Program-made: the position numbers and the translations under genes
Part shown: positions 1-12,368 of the stretch, piece by piece
Numbering within the stretch: the stretch's first letter is position 1
Layout of the letters: each line of letters begins with the position of its first letter
Notes under the pieces: generated by a model
Database searches by the model: none
What the model was told of the DNA's origin: nothing
What the model saw: only the letters and a program-made list of their open reading frames with translations
Assembly (NCBI GenBank): GCA_025642075.2
Contig: JAODUO010000890.1
Coordinates: forward strand, 62,001 to 126,000
From: Ridgeia piscesae
Lineage: Eukaryota > Annelida > Polychaeta > Sabellida > Siboglinidae
DNA: 64,000 nucleotides
Direction of reading: 5' to 3'

Positions 1-61
1 TGAGTTAATGTTAGATATAGCATAACATGTTTCGTCCATGATGTTTGTGGGTCAGAGAGCA

Positions 62-240
62 TCAGGCACATAGGTGAGAGAACTGGATTTGAATCGTGCC
101 ATTCTGTCAAACCTTTCGCAAGTTTGTTCACTCAGTGCTGTCCCAGTTCACTGCAGTGTGGCTGAATGCTTCCCAGAGAAGTCAAAATGTTGGTTGATTG
201 AACAGTCTACCATGGAGCAGAAATTATCAACTGTGAGCAG
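62..240 (+). mobile_element. SINE-A fragment next to the 24-bp minisatellite
   Basis: This stretch matches the middle and 3' part of the tRNA-derived SINE seen better at 4414, 18481 and 36930. The shared words are a TTTGAATC B-box-like segment, TCAAACCTT, CAGTTCACTGCAGTG, GTGTGGCTGAATGCTTCCC, AGAGAAGT and TTGATTGAACAG. It runs straight into the 24-bp tandem array, so the array may have expanded from the SINE 3' region. The match is by eye and boundaries are approximate. Confidence 0.6.
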
Positions 241-1778
241 TACTGCAGACTGGGTACCACATGGTACTGCAGACTGGGTACCACAGGGTACTACAGACTG
301 GGTACCACACGGTACTACAGACTGGGTACCACACGGTACTACAGACTGGGTACCACACGGTACTGCAGACTGGGTACCACACGGTACTACAGACTGGGTA
401 CCACACGGTACTGCAGACTGGGTACTACACGGTACTGCAGACTGGGTACCACACGATACTACAGACTGGGTACCACACAGTACTACAGACTGGGTACCAC
501 AGGGTACTACAGACTGGGTACCACACGGTACTACAGACTGGATACCACATGGTACTACAGACTGGGTACCACACGGTACTGCAGACTGGGTACCACACAG
601 TACTACAGACTGGGTACCACACGATACTGCAGACTGGATACCATACGGTATTGCAGACTGGGTACCACACAGTACTACAGACTGGGTACCACACAGTACT
701 ACAGACTGGGTACCACACAGTACTACAGAATGGGTACCACATGGTACTGCAGACTGGGTAACACACGGTACTACAGACTGGGTACCACACGGTAGTGCAG
801 ACTGGGTAACACACGTTACTACAGACTGGGTATCACAGGGTACTACAGACTGGGTACCACACGGTACTACAGACTGGGTACCACACGGTACTACAGACTG
901 GGTACCACACGGTACTACAGACTGGGTACCACACGGTACTACAGACTGGGTACCACGACACAGGGTACTACAGACTGGGTACCACACGGTACTACAGACT
1001 GGGTACCACACGGTACTACAGACTGGGTACAACACGGTACTGCAGACTGGGTACCACACGGTACTACAGACTGGGTACCATACAGTACTGCAGACTGGGT
1101 ACCACAAGGTACTACAGACTGGGTACCATACAGTACTGCAGACTGGGTACCACACGGTACTACAGACTGGGTACTACACGGTACTGCAGACTGGGTACCA
1201 CACAGTACTACAGACTGGGTACCACACGATACTACAGACTGGGTACCACACAGTACTACAGACTGGGTACCACAAGGTACTACAGACTGGGTACCACACG
1301 GTACTACAGACTGGATACCACACGGTACTACAGACTGGGTACCACACGGTACTACAGACTGGGTACCACATGGTACTGCAGACTGGGTACACACGGTACT
1401 ACAGACTGGGTACCACACGGTACTACAGACTGGGTACCACACGGTACTACAGACTGGGTATCAAACGGTACTACAGACTGGGTACCACACGGTACTACAG
1501 ACTGGGTACCACACGGTACTACAGACTGGGTACCACACGGTACTGCAGACTGGGTACCACACGGTACTGCAGACTGGGTACCACACGGTACTACAGACTG
1601 GGTACCACACGGTACTACATACTGGGTACCACACAGTACTACAGACTGGGTACCACAGGCTACTACAGACTGGGTACCACATGGTACTACAGACTGGGTA
1701 CCACACGGTACTGCAGACTGGGTACCACACGGTACTGCAGACTGGGTACCACACGGTACTACAGACTGGGTACCACAC
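241..1778. repeat. 24-bp minisatellite, about 64 units
   Basis: The unit is close to TACTRCAGACTGGGTACCACACGG, a 24-bp period repeated almost without interruption. The main variation is TACAG versus TGCAG, plus CACAG or CATGG at the unit end. A few units carry small indels, near 954 and 1390. Each unit contains GTACC-ACAC-GGTAC, a 5-bp stem with a 4-base loop. Because 24 is a multiple of three, long open frames appear on both strands, giving an 8-residue TTDWVPHG-like repeat in one frame. They lack a credible ATG or splice context and are not called as genes. Confidence 0.95.
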
Positions 1779-2250
1779 TGCATAACAATCTCTCTATTAC
1801 CTTAGGTTACCATAAAAAGCAGTTTCCTGTAAGTTACACAACAGTTGAGATCAGAGGGGTTTCCCTTTGAAATGGACTGGGTTCACGCTGCAGTGGGACA
1901 TAATTTCCCACTGGTAAACAATCCTACAATTACTATTGAACCTCCGGTCTGAAACCACACGGTACTGCAGACTGGGTACCACACGGTACTGCAGACTGGG
2001 TACCACAGGGTACTACAGACTGGGTACCACACGGTACTACAGACTGGGTAACACACTGCATAACAATCTCTCTATTACCTTAGGTTACCATAAAAAGCAG
2101 TTTCCCGTAAGTTACACAACAGTTGAGATCAGAGGGATTTCCCTTTGAAATGGTTACTGGGTTCACGCTGCAGTGGGACATAATTTCCCGGATTGGTGGG
2201 AAACGAATCCCTACTAATTACTATTGAAACCTTCCGGCTCTGAAACCTGG
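1779..2250. repeat. Tandem duplication of minisatellite flank with a second short array
   Basis: About 180 bp following the main array (1779-1958) is repeated at 2057-2250. Both copies begin TGCATAACAATCTCTC and end near CTGAAACC. Between them lie four more 24-bp units (1959-2056). The two flank copies differ by a few substitutions and short indels, for example AATGGACTGGG versus AATGGTTACTGGG. This fits duplication of a block made of several minisatellite units plus unique flank. Confidence 0.9.
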
Positions 2251-4413
2251 TGCTGGGGCCGTTCTCCTGAGAGCATTATGTCGAGAACTGGGACACAGAC
2301 AGAGCGTTACGCAACTGGTTTTATTGGTTTCCTATCCAATTAATCAGTGCGTCAGGGACAGGGGAATATGTAAAATCGATCGTCCACAACTGAGATGCTT
2401 CAGTAAATGTCAGGGCGCGTGATATTGATGAGGATATAGCTGTCGTCCCGAGCCAATGTAGCCTGATTGCAGATTGCTGATTGGTGTCTATGCTGATATT
2501 TCATACATCGATATTACTACATGCTGATTGCCATTGTGGGAGCTAAACTGATGCAGTATAGGCAGTACATCTTTGTGTGTAATCTTGGGTATGGTTAGAA
2601 ATATCTGGATCTCCTGGCGCAAATGGACAGGAATGGTGACATCAGGCACAGACAAAAACAGTGTTTGCAAACCTTCTTTTTCCAGATATGACAAAACAAT
2701 ACATCCACAAATCTACTGAGGACATAACATTGATTTATGATATAAAAGAACATGACTGTGTTCCTTATTTATTTTACCTTTTTAGAAGAAATGTTATGAT
2801 AACTATCGTTCGTATTTTTACAAAGGACTGCAAATGAATGTTACAGATTATCTGCTGATTGTGTGGGTGCTAGTAGCGTGAATACATTTAAAAACAATGG
2901 AATTGGTATGAACCTAAAAAAGGTGGGATAAGGTGAAATATGAGATAAATAGTTGGACTCTGGATAAACATCCTTGTCCACCTTCCATCTAGAGTTAATT
3001 CTTCTAATTCTATTGGCATCTTGTTAAATCTTGTTATTTATGTATCAGTTAAAACTAGCCAAAACCCTGCATTGGGAGTCATTGACAGATCTGTATATTT
3101 TCTATGGGGAGTATTCAGCCATATGTGAACTAGGCAAAGGGCAAATTGTGCCACACCCCCTACTTATGTCATAAATTTATAGCCTGCAATAAACACGAAA
3201 AAAACCAAACGAGCATGCGGCTTGGCAGCCTCGAAGCAGCTGTGAAGTCATGTACAGCAATGTGTGAAACTTTATCGAATCAATAGTCATGGTTATTGGC
3301 ATCTGGAAAGCCCTTTCCCATAAAACCAGCCCTGACAGATCGGTGGGAGATCAGTCGGGTTGGAGGTTTGGGTGCGATGCAGTTGTAAAATGACTGGCAC
3401 TTGTCCAACTTCACCTGAATAACAACTCAGGATGTCACATTTTTAGCTGTTACATTTACATGTGAGTGGCAGGTGTGATGGTTGGTTTATAATGTCACCT
3501 GCATTAACCCTGCAGCCTCTTTTACCAGTTGATTCATGACTTGTGGTTTGATGGTATATATTTAGGGTCAGTGCAATGTACCAGTGCAATTAGAGTGTAA
3601 GATTTAGTAAAAGTTGATTAATAATATTAATAGTAAGGTAATTGTTTTTGCTTTCTTTGAAACTAAAGGTATTCCTTACGACAAAAGGTTGGTCAGTCTC
3701 AGAATCAGTATTCAAGATGCAAACATATATGGATATGCCAAGTAGCTAAGTTGAGTTATAGCATAAAGATTGGCAACTGTACTACAGAAGTAACTTAAAC
3801 TTAGCATCCTACTTCCAACGATGGGGTACTTCTGGTATACACTGTATGTACCCTGCTTCTCTACCCTACTTTATCCCCCAGTCATCTTATCATCATACCA
3901 ATTTGCTGCCTGGCTTGCATTACAAACTTTGTGTATTGCCTAAAGTAATTTGTGTATTCCCCACAGTTCTCTCACTCCATGATCCTTTAGAGGGAGGTGG
4001 TGGGGAGAGGGGGGGGGGTTAGGGTACAGAACTATGGAAGGCAGTGGGGGTATATCTTAGTTCATTCCATCCCCTCTACTCCCCTCTTTATGTACTGCTT
4101 TGTTTGGCCATTGTTGTTAACTCTTGATTTACATTTCTCTCCTTTTATCTTCAAGATCTCTTAACACACCCACCATCTTAATCTTCCTCTTCCCTTCTGT
4201 TCCCACAGTCTGTGTCCCACCCACTCTCATCACTCATTCCCTTCGTGTTATATCAACATTTTCTTAACCTGCTCCAAAACAACTTTCATTTTCTCATGTT
4301 CTGTCATCCCAATCACTCTGGTTAACTCTCACATATGCCTTACGTCTTCTCAACGTCAGGTGCATATTCTACTTACTTAATACACGTAACTAGGTCCTTG
4401 TACTTACTCATAA
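2251..4413. other. Non-coding stretch, no gene seen
   Basis: AT-rich single-copy-looking DNA. No open frame with splice signals or a recognisable protein was found on either strand. A G-run occurs at about 3990-4020. Otherwise I see nothing in it. Confidence 0.6.
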
Positions 4414-4738
4414 CAGTGCAGTGGTACTGCTTTGGAGTCTCGATTAAGAGAACCCGGGTTTGAATCCTGTGCTGCTGTGTGAAACCTTGGGTAGATTTTT
4501 CACTCTACATTGCTCCAGTTCACTCAGCTGTATGAAGGAGTACCTGGGTATAGACAGTGGTGGAAGTTTGTACAAGTAGCCTTCATGTATTAATTGTGTG
4601 ACAGCGTGCTTCCCAGAGAAGTTGAGATTGTGTGTAAGTAGAGAACAGGTGTGCCAGGGAGGAAATTGTAAAGCACTTTGAGCAATCCCAAGGATTGGAT
4701 ACTGTGCAGTATAAGAACTTATCTTTTACCTTTTTAAG
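4414..4738 (+). mobile_element. tRNA-derived SINE-A, near full length
   Basis: The 5' head is tRNA-like: GTGGTACTGCTTTGGAGTC and then a B-box-like GGGTTTGAATCC. A family body follows (CAGTTCACTCAGCTGTATG, GAGTACCTGGGTATAGACAG, TTCCCAGAGAAGTTGA). The tail is AAAGCACTTTGAGCAATCCC followed by ATACTGTGCAGTATAAGAAC. The same order of blocks is present at 18481 and 36930, and in reverse at 12862, 14530 and 40300. The A box is weak by eye. Dependence on RNA polymerase III and on a partner LINE for mobility is inferred from the class. Confidence 0.75.
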
Positions 4739-7700
4739 AAAATGTGGATAGAAAAAACTAATGCACAATTGTAAGGGTAACATCTACCTCCACAAGGGGT
4801 TAAACTCAATCATCAGGGTCAGCTACTACAGGCTGACCCACAGTACGGGGTGACCACAAAGCTGACTCCTAAATGACATTCTTATCTGCTCTAACTACCA
4901 AACGGACCAACTGATTTCCTAAAACTCTAGATAGTGCCATTAATTAGGTTGTAGGCTGAAGATTCTAGGAATGTCTGCAACTAACATGATAACGTATAAG
5001 TTGTAGATTTGGGAATAGCGTCTGACTCTTGAAGCAATGTAATTGAAGCTGACAGCGTGTAATTATAGTAAATTTACTGACACCTAGAAATATCTAAAGA
5101 CTGAACAAGATGGTGGGTTTCTAATATTTTTTGGAAAGTATTTTGTTGTAAACATTATATATATATATATAAAAATATTTTGATATATATATATATATAT
5201 AATATATATGTATATATATATATATAAATTATGACATTTTAAAATCTGGCTTTATCTCCAGGCAGGGTTTGAGTAATGTTATGGGCTTTCTAAGTTTTGT
5301 GTTACAACAATGACTGGAAATATATTTATTGGGTTGTAATCTTTACTTTTTCACTATCGGTTCTGTTGAACAACTTCATCAGCCTACTTTATTGGACATG
5401 CAACAAACCTACTCACAAATCATTTTAGAAGACGAATTGTCCAGTCAATCTGGTATGCCAGTTGACATGTTCATTGATATAAGACAGCTGTCATTTACCC
5501 CAATGGAAATGCACTTCGGAAGCAATCACCTGAACCCTGTTTTACCCTGTTATTTCCCAGTCGCATTCCTTGCGCCATTCATCAAACTCAACTTCCATTT
5601 CATTTCCCATATTTCTTCTTCCCTTAGCTCAAGTTTATCAGCTGACACCCACTTCCCCATTTGGGGCTTTTAAACTTTAATGGATGCCGGTAAGTGTAAG
5701 TGGGAAATTGCAAGATAGCTTCTTAATAGCTATGCAGTAAAAACAAATAATAAATAAAAGGAAATTATTATGCTTTTTGTAGCCAGATCTGGGAAATCAC
5801 TTTCACTTCATTTCTGACAGACGTGTTCATTCAAACATCAATTTGACTTCTCTTGAAGGCATTCAGCCGAATCCCATTCAACCATGCTCCTCAGTACAAG
5901 TGTGGTAATTGTTTGCCACATATATCCACCTGTCTCACATATCTAAGTGCCCTTACCTGGAGCAATGTGGGATGGATCAAATTGTTGAAACTTTGAAATG
6001 ATCGAAAGAGGATTTGGCAGCGACAGTGCTTACATAAATAAGTCAATCACCTCCAGTCAGTCTAGACAATGCATTCTGTATATTCGTGTTTATTGGTAAG
6101 TGTATGCAAGTGTATGAAACATATACAAATGTATATACTGCCTACATGGTTGACAGATATCATTTACTTGTACTCTCTTGCAAAAGCAACCTGTTGGTTG
6201 TGAGATACAATACATGCAATATCATTTCCATCCACTTCTTGCCTGTTATCAAAGGCCAATATGCAGACTGGTCACTTCTAAAAGAAATCACTTCATAGTG
6301 ATACAACCTGGTATGTTGAGCATTGCACTCATTCAGTTCTATGCATGAAGGATCACAGGCATTTTATTGCCTTCCTTGTTGGACCACATCTAACAAACAA
6401 GTACATCTTATTCCGCCTCTAATTAACTATCAATAGAATGCATTCATGGGCTTCACTCTTGCCTTTGAGTACCAATCAGAGGAACAAGTACATCTTTTCT
6501 TTAGAAAATTAGCCATCAATAGATGTTATTCTTTGGCGCTGTTCCGTGGCTTCGGTAAAGAATAAAACTCCACTGTTAATGTGGCAATAAAAACTTGTAA
6601 ACGTCGTATGTTTAGTCTGGTAGTGGGAAGACGGAGACAAAAATGGGGGTGTGGGTAAATTTATGTGTTGCACCACACCCGGGGAATGAGAGGTAGACGT
6701 GTGGGGTGATTTACTCCCTCTCGGAAAATATTTCTCCTGGGAGTTGGCAGAGTATGAGGGAATTCAGCATTGCCTCAGTTTGTGAGTGATCACTGATGAC
6801 ATGGCTGGAATGTAATCCCTGATTGGGAAAGTAATCATCCCTGGAAGCAATGTATCAAATTCAGTTTGTTACTTGAATGAGAGGATCGTGTTGATTCCGT
6901 GTAATTAACAGTGGGTAGATTTAGGCCTGAAGTTGTGTCTGATGAAAAGTGAAGTGATAGGGTGTCATCACAAAGATCAGAGGTAAATATGGGTTATTTA
7001 CTTAATTTCTGATCTGCTGCTTGGTATTTACATTCAAAGGGTATAAGTGAACGACAGGATGGGTCCATGGCATATGTCTAGCTGTGACCGTTGGTATACA
7101 TTGAAGTACACACGCTTGAGTCTAGTTCTGTATTCAGTCTAATATTTTGAATGAAAAAGTGTATGTTTATCCACAGAATATTCCACATAATTTCTGTATC
7201 CTCGTGTAACACACATCTTCATTCATACAAATTAGTTGGACAAATCTTCAGTACACTTTGAAAAAGAACTCTTTATTATCAGCGGGTATCACTGTTATTT
7301 GCATAAGACAAGACTGACCAGAACAGGTTAACATTATTCAACCGGTTGACCAGGACAGTTGACCACTGCCAATTATGATAGACTGACCAGTAGTCAGGGA
7401 TTGGATTTGGAGTTGAAACATGAGGCAGTAGCCAGGTAAGTGGACTTGACCCACAGACTGGACCAGTGGTCAGCTTCCTAAATCATCACCCCCTATGCTT
7501 GGCTTGGAGGGTTTCAGGTGCCCCACTGACCACAGTTAACCCTTTGACGTACTGTAGCTGTCATTTTAACCCTTTCCATTTCAATGATATGTCACCAGAC
7601 AAAACTTTCATTAACTATTTCGTTTCCGTAACTTGGGCAGTCCATCTAACCAGGTATTTCTCTTTCATCTTGTAAGCCCTTTATAGGACTGAACTTCAAA

Positions 7701-8284
7701 TGTCTATCAAGCAAGCTTATTAAAAAAGGCTGGCTTTATATTCTCATCAAACAGTTTTTTTCTGCTGATATGCAAGGACTCTGATATCAAGCATTTGAAG
7801 TCATTTTTATCCAATAAGAAGCATAAAAAATTTCATTAGGAGTTTCTTGCATTGGTCTTCTTGAGATAATCCCTGGTCGAATGACCAACTGATCCAGAGC
7901 AGGGTCATAATTCACTGGCCGCAGGAAGGTCACACAGTGCTAACTCAAGGTCATGTGGTTCATATAAACATGACTGGTGTATTCAGGAAGTCATTCTCGA
8001 AGTTGTCAAAAATAGAAATGCCAGCATGTGTGACCACTGGTAATTGTTTGTACATGACCAATTGACCACACAGAGAAATAATTACACTGGTCATGGTCTT
8101 GTGCCAGAGTGCTTTGTGGTGATGTGTAATAGCGGTGTGCACCCTGGGGTCAGGCCGCGGTGCAGGTGATGAAGGTTGGCTGTTGTAAATCAGCATTCCT
8201 GTTCACACTGTAACTGTGGATGGAGATTCCCGGTGACAAACTGTCCTCCTTCTTTCCCACCTTTTATTAGTCCCTGCCTGGGAT
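4739..8284. other. Non-coding stretch with a TA microsatellite
   Basis: Interrupted (TA)n tracts occupy about 5155-5226. The open frame at 5329-5673 has no splice context or protein-like pattern I trust. Around 7290-7460 and 7860-8130 the words TGACCA and TTGACCACTGG recur irregularly on both strands, possibly a very degraded repeat. No gene is supported. Confidence 0.55.
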
Positions 8285-8684
8285 TACAAGTGGGCTGGGC
8301 TGGGCTGGGCTGGGCTGGGGCTGGGCTGGGCTGGGGTGGTGGGGTGTGGTGGGTGGGCTGGGCTGGGCTGGGCTGGGCTGGGCTGGGCTGGGCTGGGGCG
8401 GGCTGGGCTGGGCTGGGCTGGGCTGGGCTGGGTGGGCGGTGGGGGCTGGGCGGTGGGCTGGGCTGGGCTGGCTGGGCTGGGCTGGGCGGGGCTGGGCTGG
8501 GCTGGGCTGGGCGGCGGGCTGGGCTGGGCTGGGCTGGGCTGGGGGCTGGGCTGGGCTGGGCTGGGGGCGGGGGGGGCTGGGCGGGGCGCCGGCGGGCGGC
8601 GGCGGCGGCGCTGGGGGGGGGCGGGGCGGGGCGGGGCGGGGCTGGGCGGGGCGGGGCTGGGCTGGGCTGGGCTGGGCCAGGGGT
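8285..8684. repeat. GGGCT pentanucleotide array, extremely G-rich
   Basis: About 400 bp is built from GGGCT repeats with GGGGC and GGCGG variants; the region near 8570-8660 degenerates into nearly pure G/C. The + strand has a GGG run about every five bases, so it satisfies G-quadruplex spacing throughout. All three + frames stay open for a long way only because the repeat has no T-led stop; the Gly/Trp/Ala-rich translations are artefacts. Confidence 0.95.
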
Positions 8685-9594
8685 GGATACTACTTCAGTT
8701 CACTATTGAAAGCTGAAGGGTTCAGCTGACAAACTTGAAGACGGAATCAATACCTGAGGAGATACCTCTTTGTTCTTGATGCTTATGGACAATAATAATA
8801 ACAGATAATAATAGTAAAATACGATATTTATATAGCGCCATAATCACACGGTGTTCTATGGCACTTTACAATACACTAATATTAAATCTACAAATCTACA
8901 GTTGTATGTTGAATTAAACAGTTAAAATGCATTTAAAATATAAGGGCAGTAAGCCTAAACTGTATAAGTACAAGAAATAATTTAAGTGATAAATTACATG
9001 AAGAACCATCAAAATAATAGTTACAGTAAAAATAAAAAATGAAGTGGGATTAAAATAATAAGATAGATATATTATGATGGATGAAATGTTAATTCATGGC
9101 ATTACATTAAATAAACTAGTAGGAGTGAATATTGAATGATATTAAAATGGTTGTCATTATTGTTTTGTTGTGTCTACACTGTATGTTGCTGTTGGAACAG
9201 GAATGTCTTTAGCTTCCTTGGAGAGTTGGTGCAGTTGTCACTTGTCACTATGTCAGATGTTAACAGGCAAACTGTTCTACTGAGTCGTTGCTGCTTTGTA
9301 AAAGTTCGATTTTCATACATGATGTAATGAATGTACACTCATCCTCATTCTCTTTCTCTCCATCCCCATCCCCCATCATGACGCCAGCATTCCAGTGGTC
9401 TAGACCTCTGGCAGGATGAAATGAACCTTGAAAACAAAGTGCACACAAAGTCACAGACTAATCAATCCAGACAGTCCAGTTCCATCTGTTGCCATGTCTG
9501 AGTGAACTGTTCATGTTTCTAGGTGCCCTTGTCCCTGTCCCTGTCCACAAAATACACTCCACACTTCTTTGATTCAAACGCAGTCTGGACGTCT
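8685..9594. other. Non-coding, possible SINE/LINE tail on the minus strand
   Basis: At about 8825-8880 the reverse complement reads TGTAAAGTGCCATAGAACAC and, further on, GGCGCTATATAAATAT. This is the 3'-tail type shared by many marine invertebrate retroposons, so a truncated retroposon may lie here. Nothing else is recognisable. Confidence 0.4.
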
Positions 9595-9964
9595 GCTGCC
9601 ATCCGCCTGTCGTCCATCCATACATATGTCCACAACTCCAGCCCTCTGTCAGTCTATCCATCCATCTATCCGTCTGTCTGTTTGTATTTCAGTTGGTCTG
9701 TCTTTCTGTTGTCCATTCCTCTCCTCTGTCCACATGTCTGTGTGTCCTTCATTCCACCTGTCCATCTGCCTGTACCTTCATCAATCTGTCTGTCTGTGTT
9801 GTCCATCATGATCTCATTGTCTGCCTTTCCATCTGTCTGTCTGTGCCTACAACCCTGTGTCCGTCCGTCCGTCCGTCCGTCCGTCCGTCCGTCCGTCCGT
9901 CCGTCCGTCCGTCCGTCCGTCCGTCCGTCCGTCCGTCCGTCCGTCCGTCCGTCCGTCCGTCCGT

Positions 9965-9996
<32 letters not shown>

Positions 9997-10039
9997 CAGT
10001 CAGTCAGGCTCGCCTTAGGGTGGTAGCCATATTGGTTAT

Positions 10040-10104
<65 letters not shown>
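9595..10104. repeat. Compound microsatellite: degenerate CTGT/CCAT, then (CCGT)n, (CAGT)n, (TA)n
   Basis: Degenerate tetranucleotide DNA (CTGT, CCAT, CCGT words) fills about 9595-9858. Nearly perfect (CCGT)n follows to about 9971, then (CAGT)n to about 10008, about 35 bp of unique sequence, and (TA)n at 10043-10104. The neighbouring tetranucleotide units differ by one or two substitutions, as expected if one array seeded the next. Long open frames here are repeat artefacts. Confidence 0.95.
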
Positions 10105-11630
10105 TATTATAATTTTAATATAAAAAAAATTTTTAAAAATATAAAAATTAATTTAAAAAAAATATAATTTATAAAAATATATTTGGGGGTAATGTAAATT
10201 CAAAATGTTCCCAAACCCCATTAACCAGCATTGGAACTTTTAGGGGATATTTCCTGCACTGGCAGAACTAACACGTTCTTTCTGTGGCCTAAAAGTACAT
10301 AGAGGGGAAAGGGCCTTTCCAAATAACCACCAAATGGGGCAGTCACATGGTTCAGTCAGTAACACCCTCCGGCATGAATAAGAGATGGGGTGAAAGGTGT
10401 AAGATTCAACAATGTCTGCCAACCCTCCATGTGAACTCAGCATCCTACGGAAAACATTGTATGTGGGAGGTATTTCTCCTTGTCACTGGGGTAATAGATT
10501 TTTGTTATCTGACCTACAGTATTTAGAGAGGAAATGCCTTCATCTTCTGTATCATAAAACAGTCTCGGTCGGTCGGTTCGTAGATTCTGCCACAAATGAA
10601 CAATTTTGTCATGAAAGTGGTGTAATGTAATTCTGGAACAAACTGAAACAGTATAATACAATTTTCAAATGTTTTAGCACAGGAGACTGTTTTTTCTCTC
10701 CAAAAGCTAGATTTAACTCTGCTAGTATATTTATTCAAGGGATGGGGATAAGACATCGGGATTGCAATTTTCACAAGTTCCAGGCTGTGGCTTTTTCCCC
10801 AAGCATCGCTGGGCTACTTGGCTAGTTATCAGTTCATTTGATGGAGACTTTGCATCATTACCTTATCTAGTTTATGTAATTATCTGGTGAATTCCACGCA
10901 ATCTTTAGAAATACTCATTGTGCAGACTGCATTCCACCATGTTTGTTTATTTACGAGTACACAAACTTAATGACGAATTTGCGCAAGATTACACAAATAA
11001 AAAGATGAAAAGCATTAGTTAAAAAAATAATCCATCACTTTAATTTCCATCTTATAGAATCCATTATGTTTTTGAACAGAAACATGTTTACAATTTATCA
11101 TAAATTTATTCTCATTTTATTCACGTATATGATGTGTGGGGGGACCACCCAATATTATACAGGGCACAAATCATGACAAGATGGTGTGGGATGGGTAATA
11201 ACCCCTCATATTACATTCCGTCTAGGACTGTTTTTATGGCATACCACACATACTGAATTGACTTATGGGGTGCAGGTATTTTTCTTGATGGTCGAGAAAT
11301 AAGATCGCTCTTTGTCTATGAACAGGCCACTTTCTATGTGTCGTCATTTGTCTTTGGTTGCTTTGTGGCTGTCAGAAACAAGGAGAGTATGTCACTAGAT
11401 ATATCTACTGTCATGATTGGAATGGATGTGTGGTTTACACTAGAGTGGTGCGTATTTTGTGGTTGACTTGTTCGTTAGCCGATTAAACAGGGTGGAAATC
11501 ACACCTCTAACAAAATTCGTTGGAATGTTTCTGACTGAAAGTGCTCAAATTGGTGATTTATGTGTAATTAAGGTTGCATAAGTAATGTATGCCATTTACA
11601 GGGTATGTGTGTCATGTTCCTCTCTGCAGT
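10105..11630. other. Non-coding stretch, no gene seen
   Basis: AT-rich DNA. Short open frames on both strands at 10240-10775 overlap each other, have no donor or acceptor pattern and show no protein-like signature. Nothing supported. Confidence 0.55.
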
Positions 11631-11634
11631 GTGT

Positions 11635-11721
<87 letters not shown>

Positions 11722-11738
11722 GTGTGTGTGTGTGTGGG

Positions 11739-11794
<56 letters not shown>

Positions 11795-11812
11795 TGATGA
11801 TACATACATGTA

Positions 11813-11849
<37 letters not shown>

Positions 11850-11872
11850 CATGTATGTATCATCAGTATGTT
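11631..11872. repeat. (TG)n-(TA)n compound microsatellite inside a palindrome
   Basis: (TG)n at about 11631-11738 is followed by (TA)n to about 11793. An arm ACTGATGATACATACATGTA follows, then a second TA tract, and then the reverse complement of the arm (TACATGTATGTATCATCAGT). The two arms with the TA spacer can form a long hairpin or cruciform. Confidence 0.9.
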
Positions 11873-12110
11873 TTGTACGATTGTCAAACTTTACGCCTTT
11901 TATTCACCAGTGACTCAGACACCTTGCTTGGTTTCTGAATATCTGCCCTTACAAACCAGTATTCCCTTTTTTGGAGCCTGGCAGTTTTGCTAACGAAAAT
12001 TATGTACAATCAGGAACACTTTGATCAACAGACATCACTAATTTCACGGGTGTAACAATCAAGGTGAATGGCACATTAGTGGTCTATGTGCTGTAGTAAC
12101 TACTCAGGGG

Positions 12111-12368
12111 TTTACGCAGGATAAAAAAGTGCCGGTCACACATTTTGGTGGACCTGTGGATGTTAACTCACATACATACAAGCCAGTTGAGATGTGTTTT
12201 ATGACCTGAAATAAACTACAAACACACTTGTGACACCCCCTTATTTTCAAAGGATATCTATGATTTTATGCTCCTTTTTTATCACCACCCGTCCACCAAT
12301 ATTTCTCTCCGTCCTCATTAGGTTTTACCTATTCAAATGACAGGTGGATTGGTCTCTGCATAAAGCTA
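12111..12368 (-). mobile_element. MITE-like element, copy 1 (minus orientation)
   Basis: The ends are short inverted repeats: TTTACGCAGGATAA on the left and TCTGCATAAAGC on the right. The interior shares TTAACTCACATACATACAAG, CAGTTGAGATGTGTTTTATG and AAATAAACTACAAACACA with the copies at 30519, 36517 and 57023. It has no coding capacity, so it is a non-autonomous DNA element by inference. Confidence 0.65.

Noticed and set aside
241..1778. CRISPR array
   Set aside because: Units are contiguous with no unique spacers, and the DNA is eukaryotic. The same applies to the 47-bp and 36-bp arrays.
74..2148. A 598-residue + frame and several minus frames over the 24-bp array
   Set aside because: The repeat period is a multiple of three, so all phases without a stop stay open. 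The + frame has no ATG and there is no splice or homology support.
5329..5673. 114-residue + open frame
   Set aside because: No compatible splice sites, no recognisable composition or motif.
5682..5691. ATG-GAT-GCC-G before GTAAGT, phase 1
   Set aside because: A 10-nt coding stretch; phase agreement at this size is uninformative.
7290..8130. Recurring TGACCA / GACCACTGGTCA words as a regulatory array or repeat
   Set aside because: Spacing is irregular and copies are too divergent to define a unit by eye.
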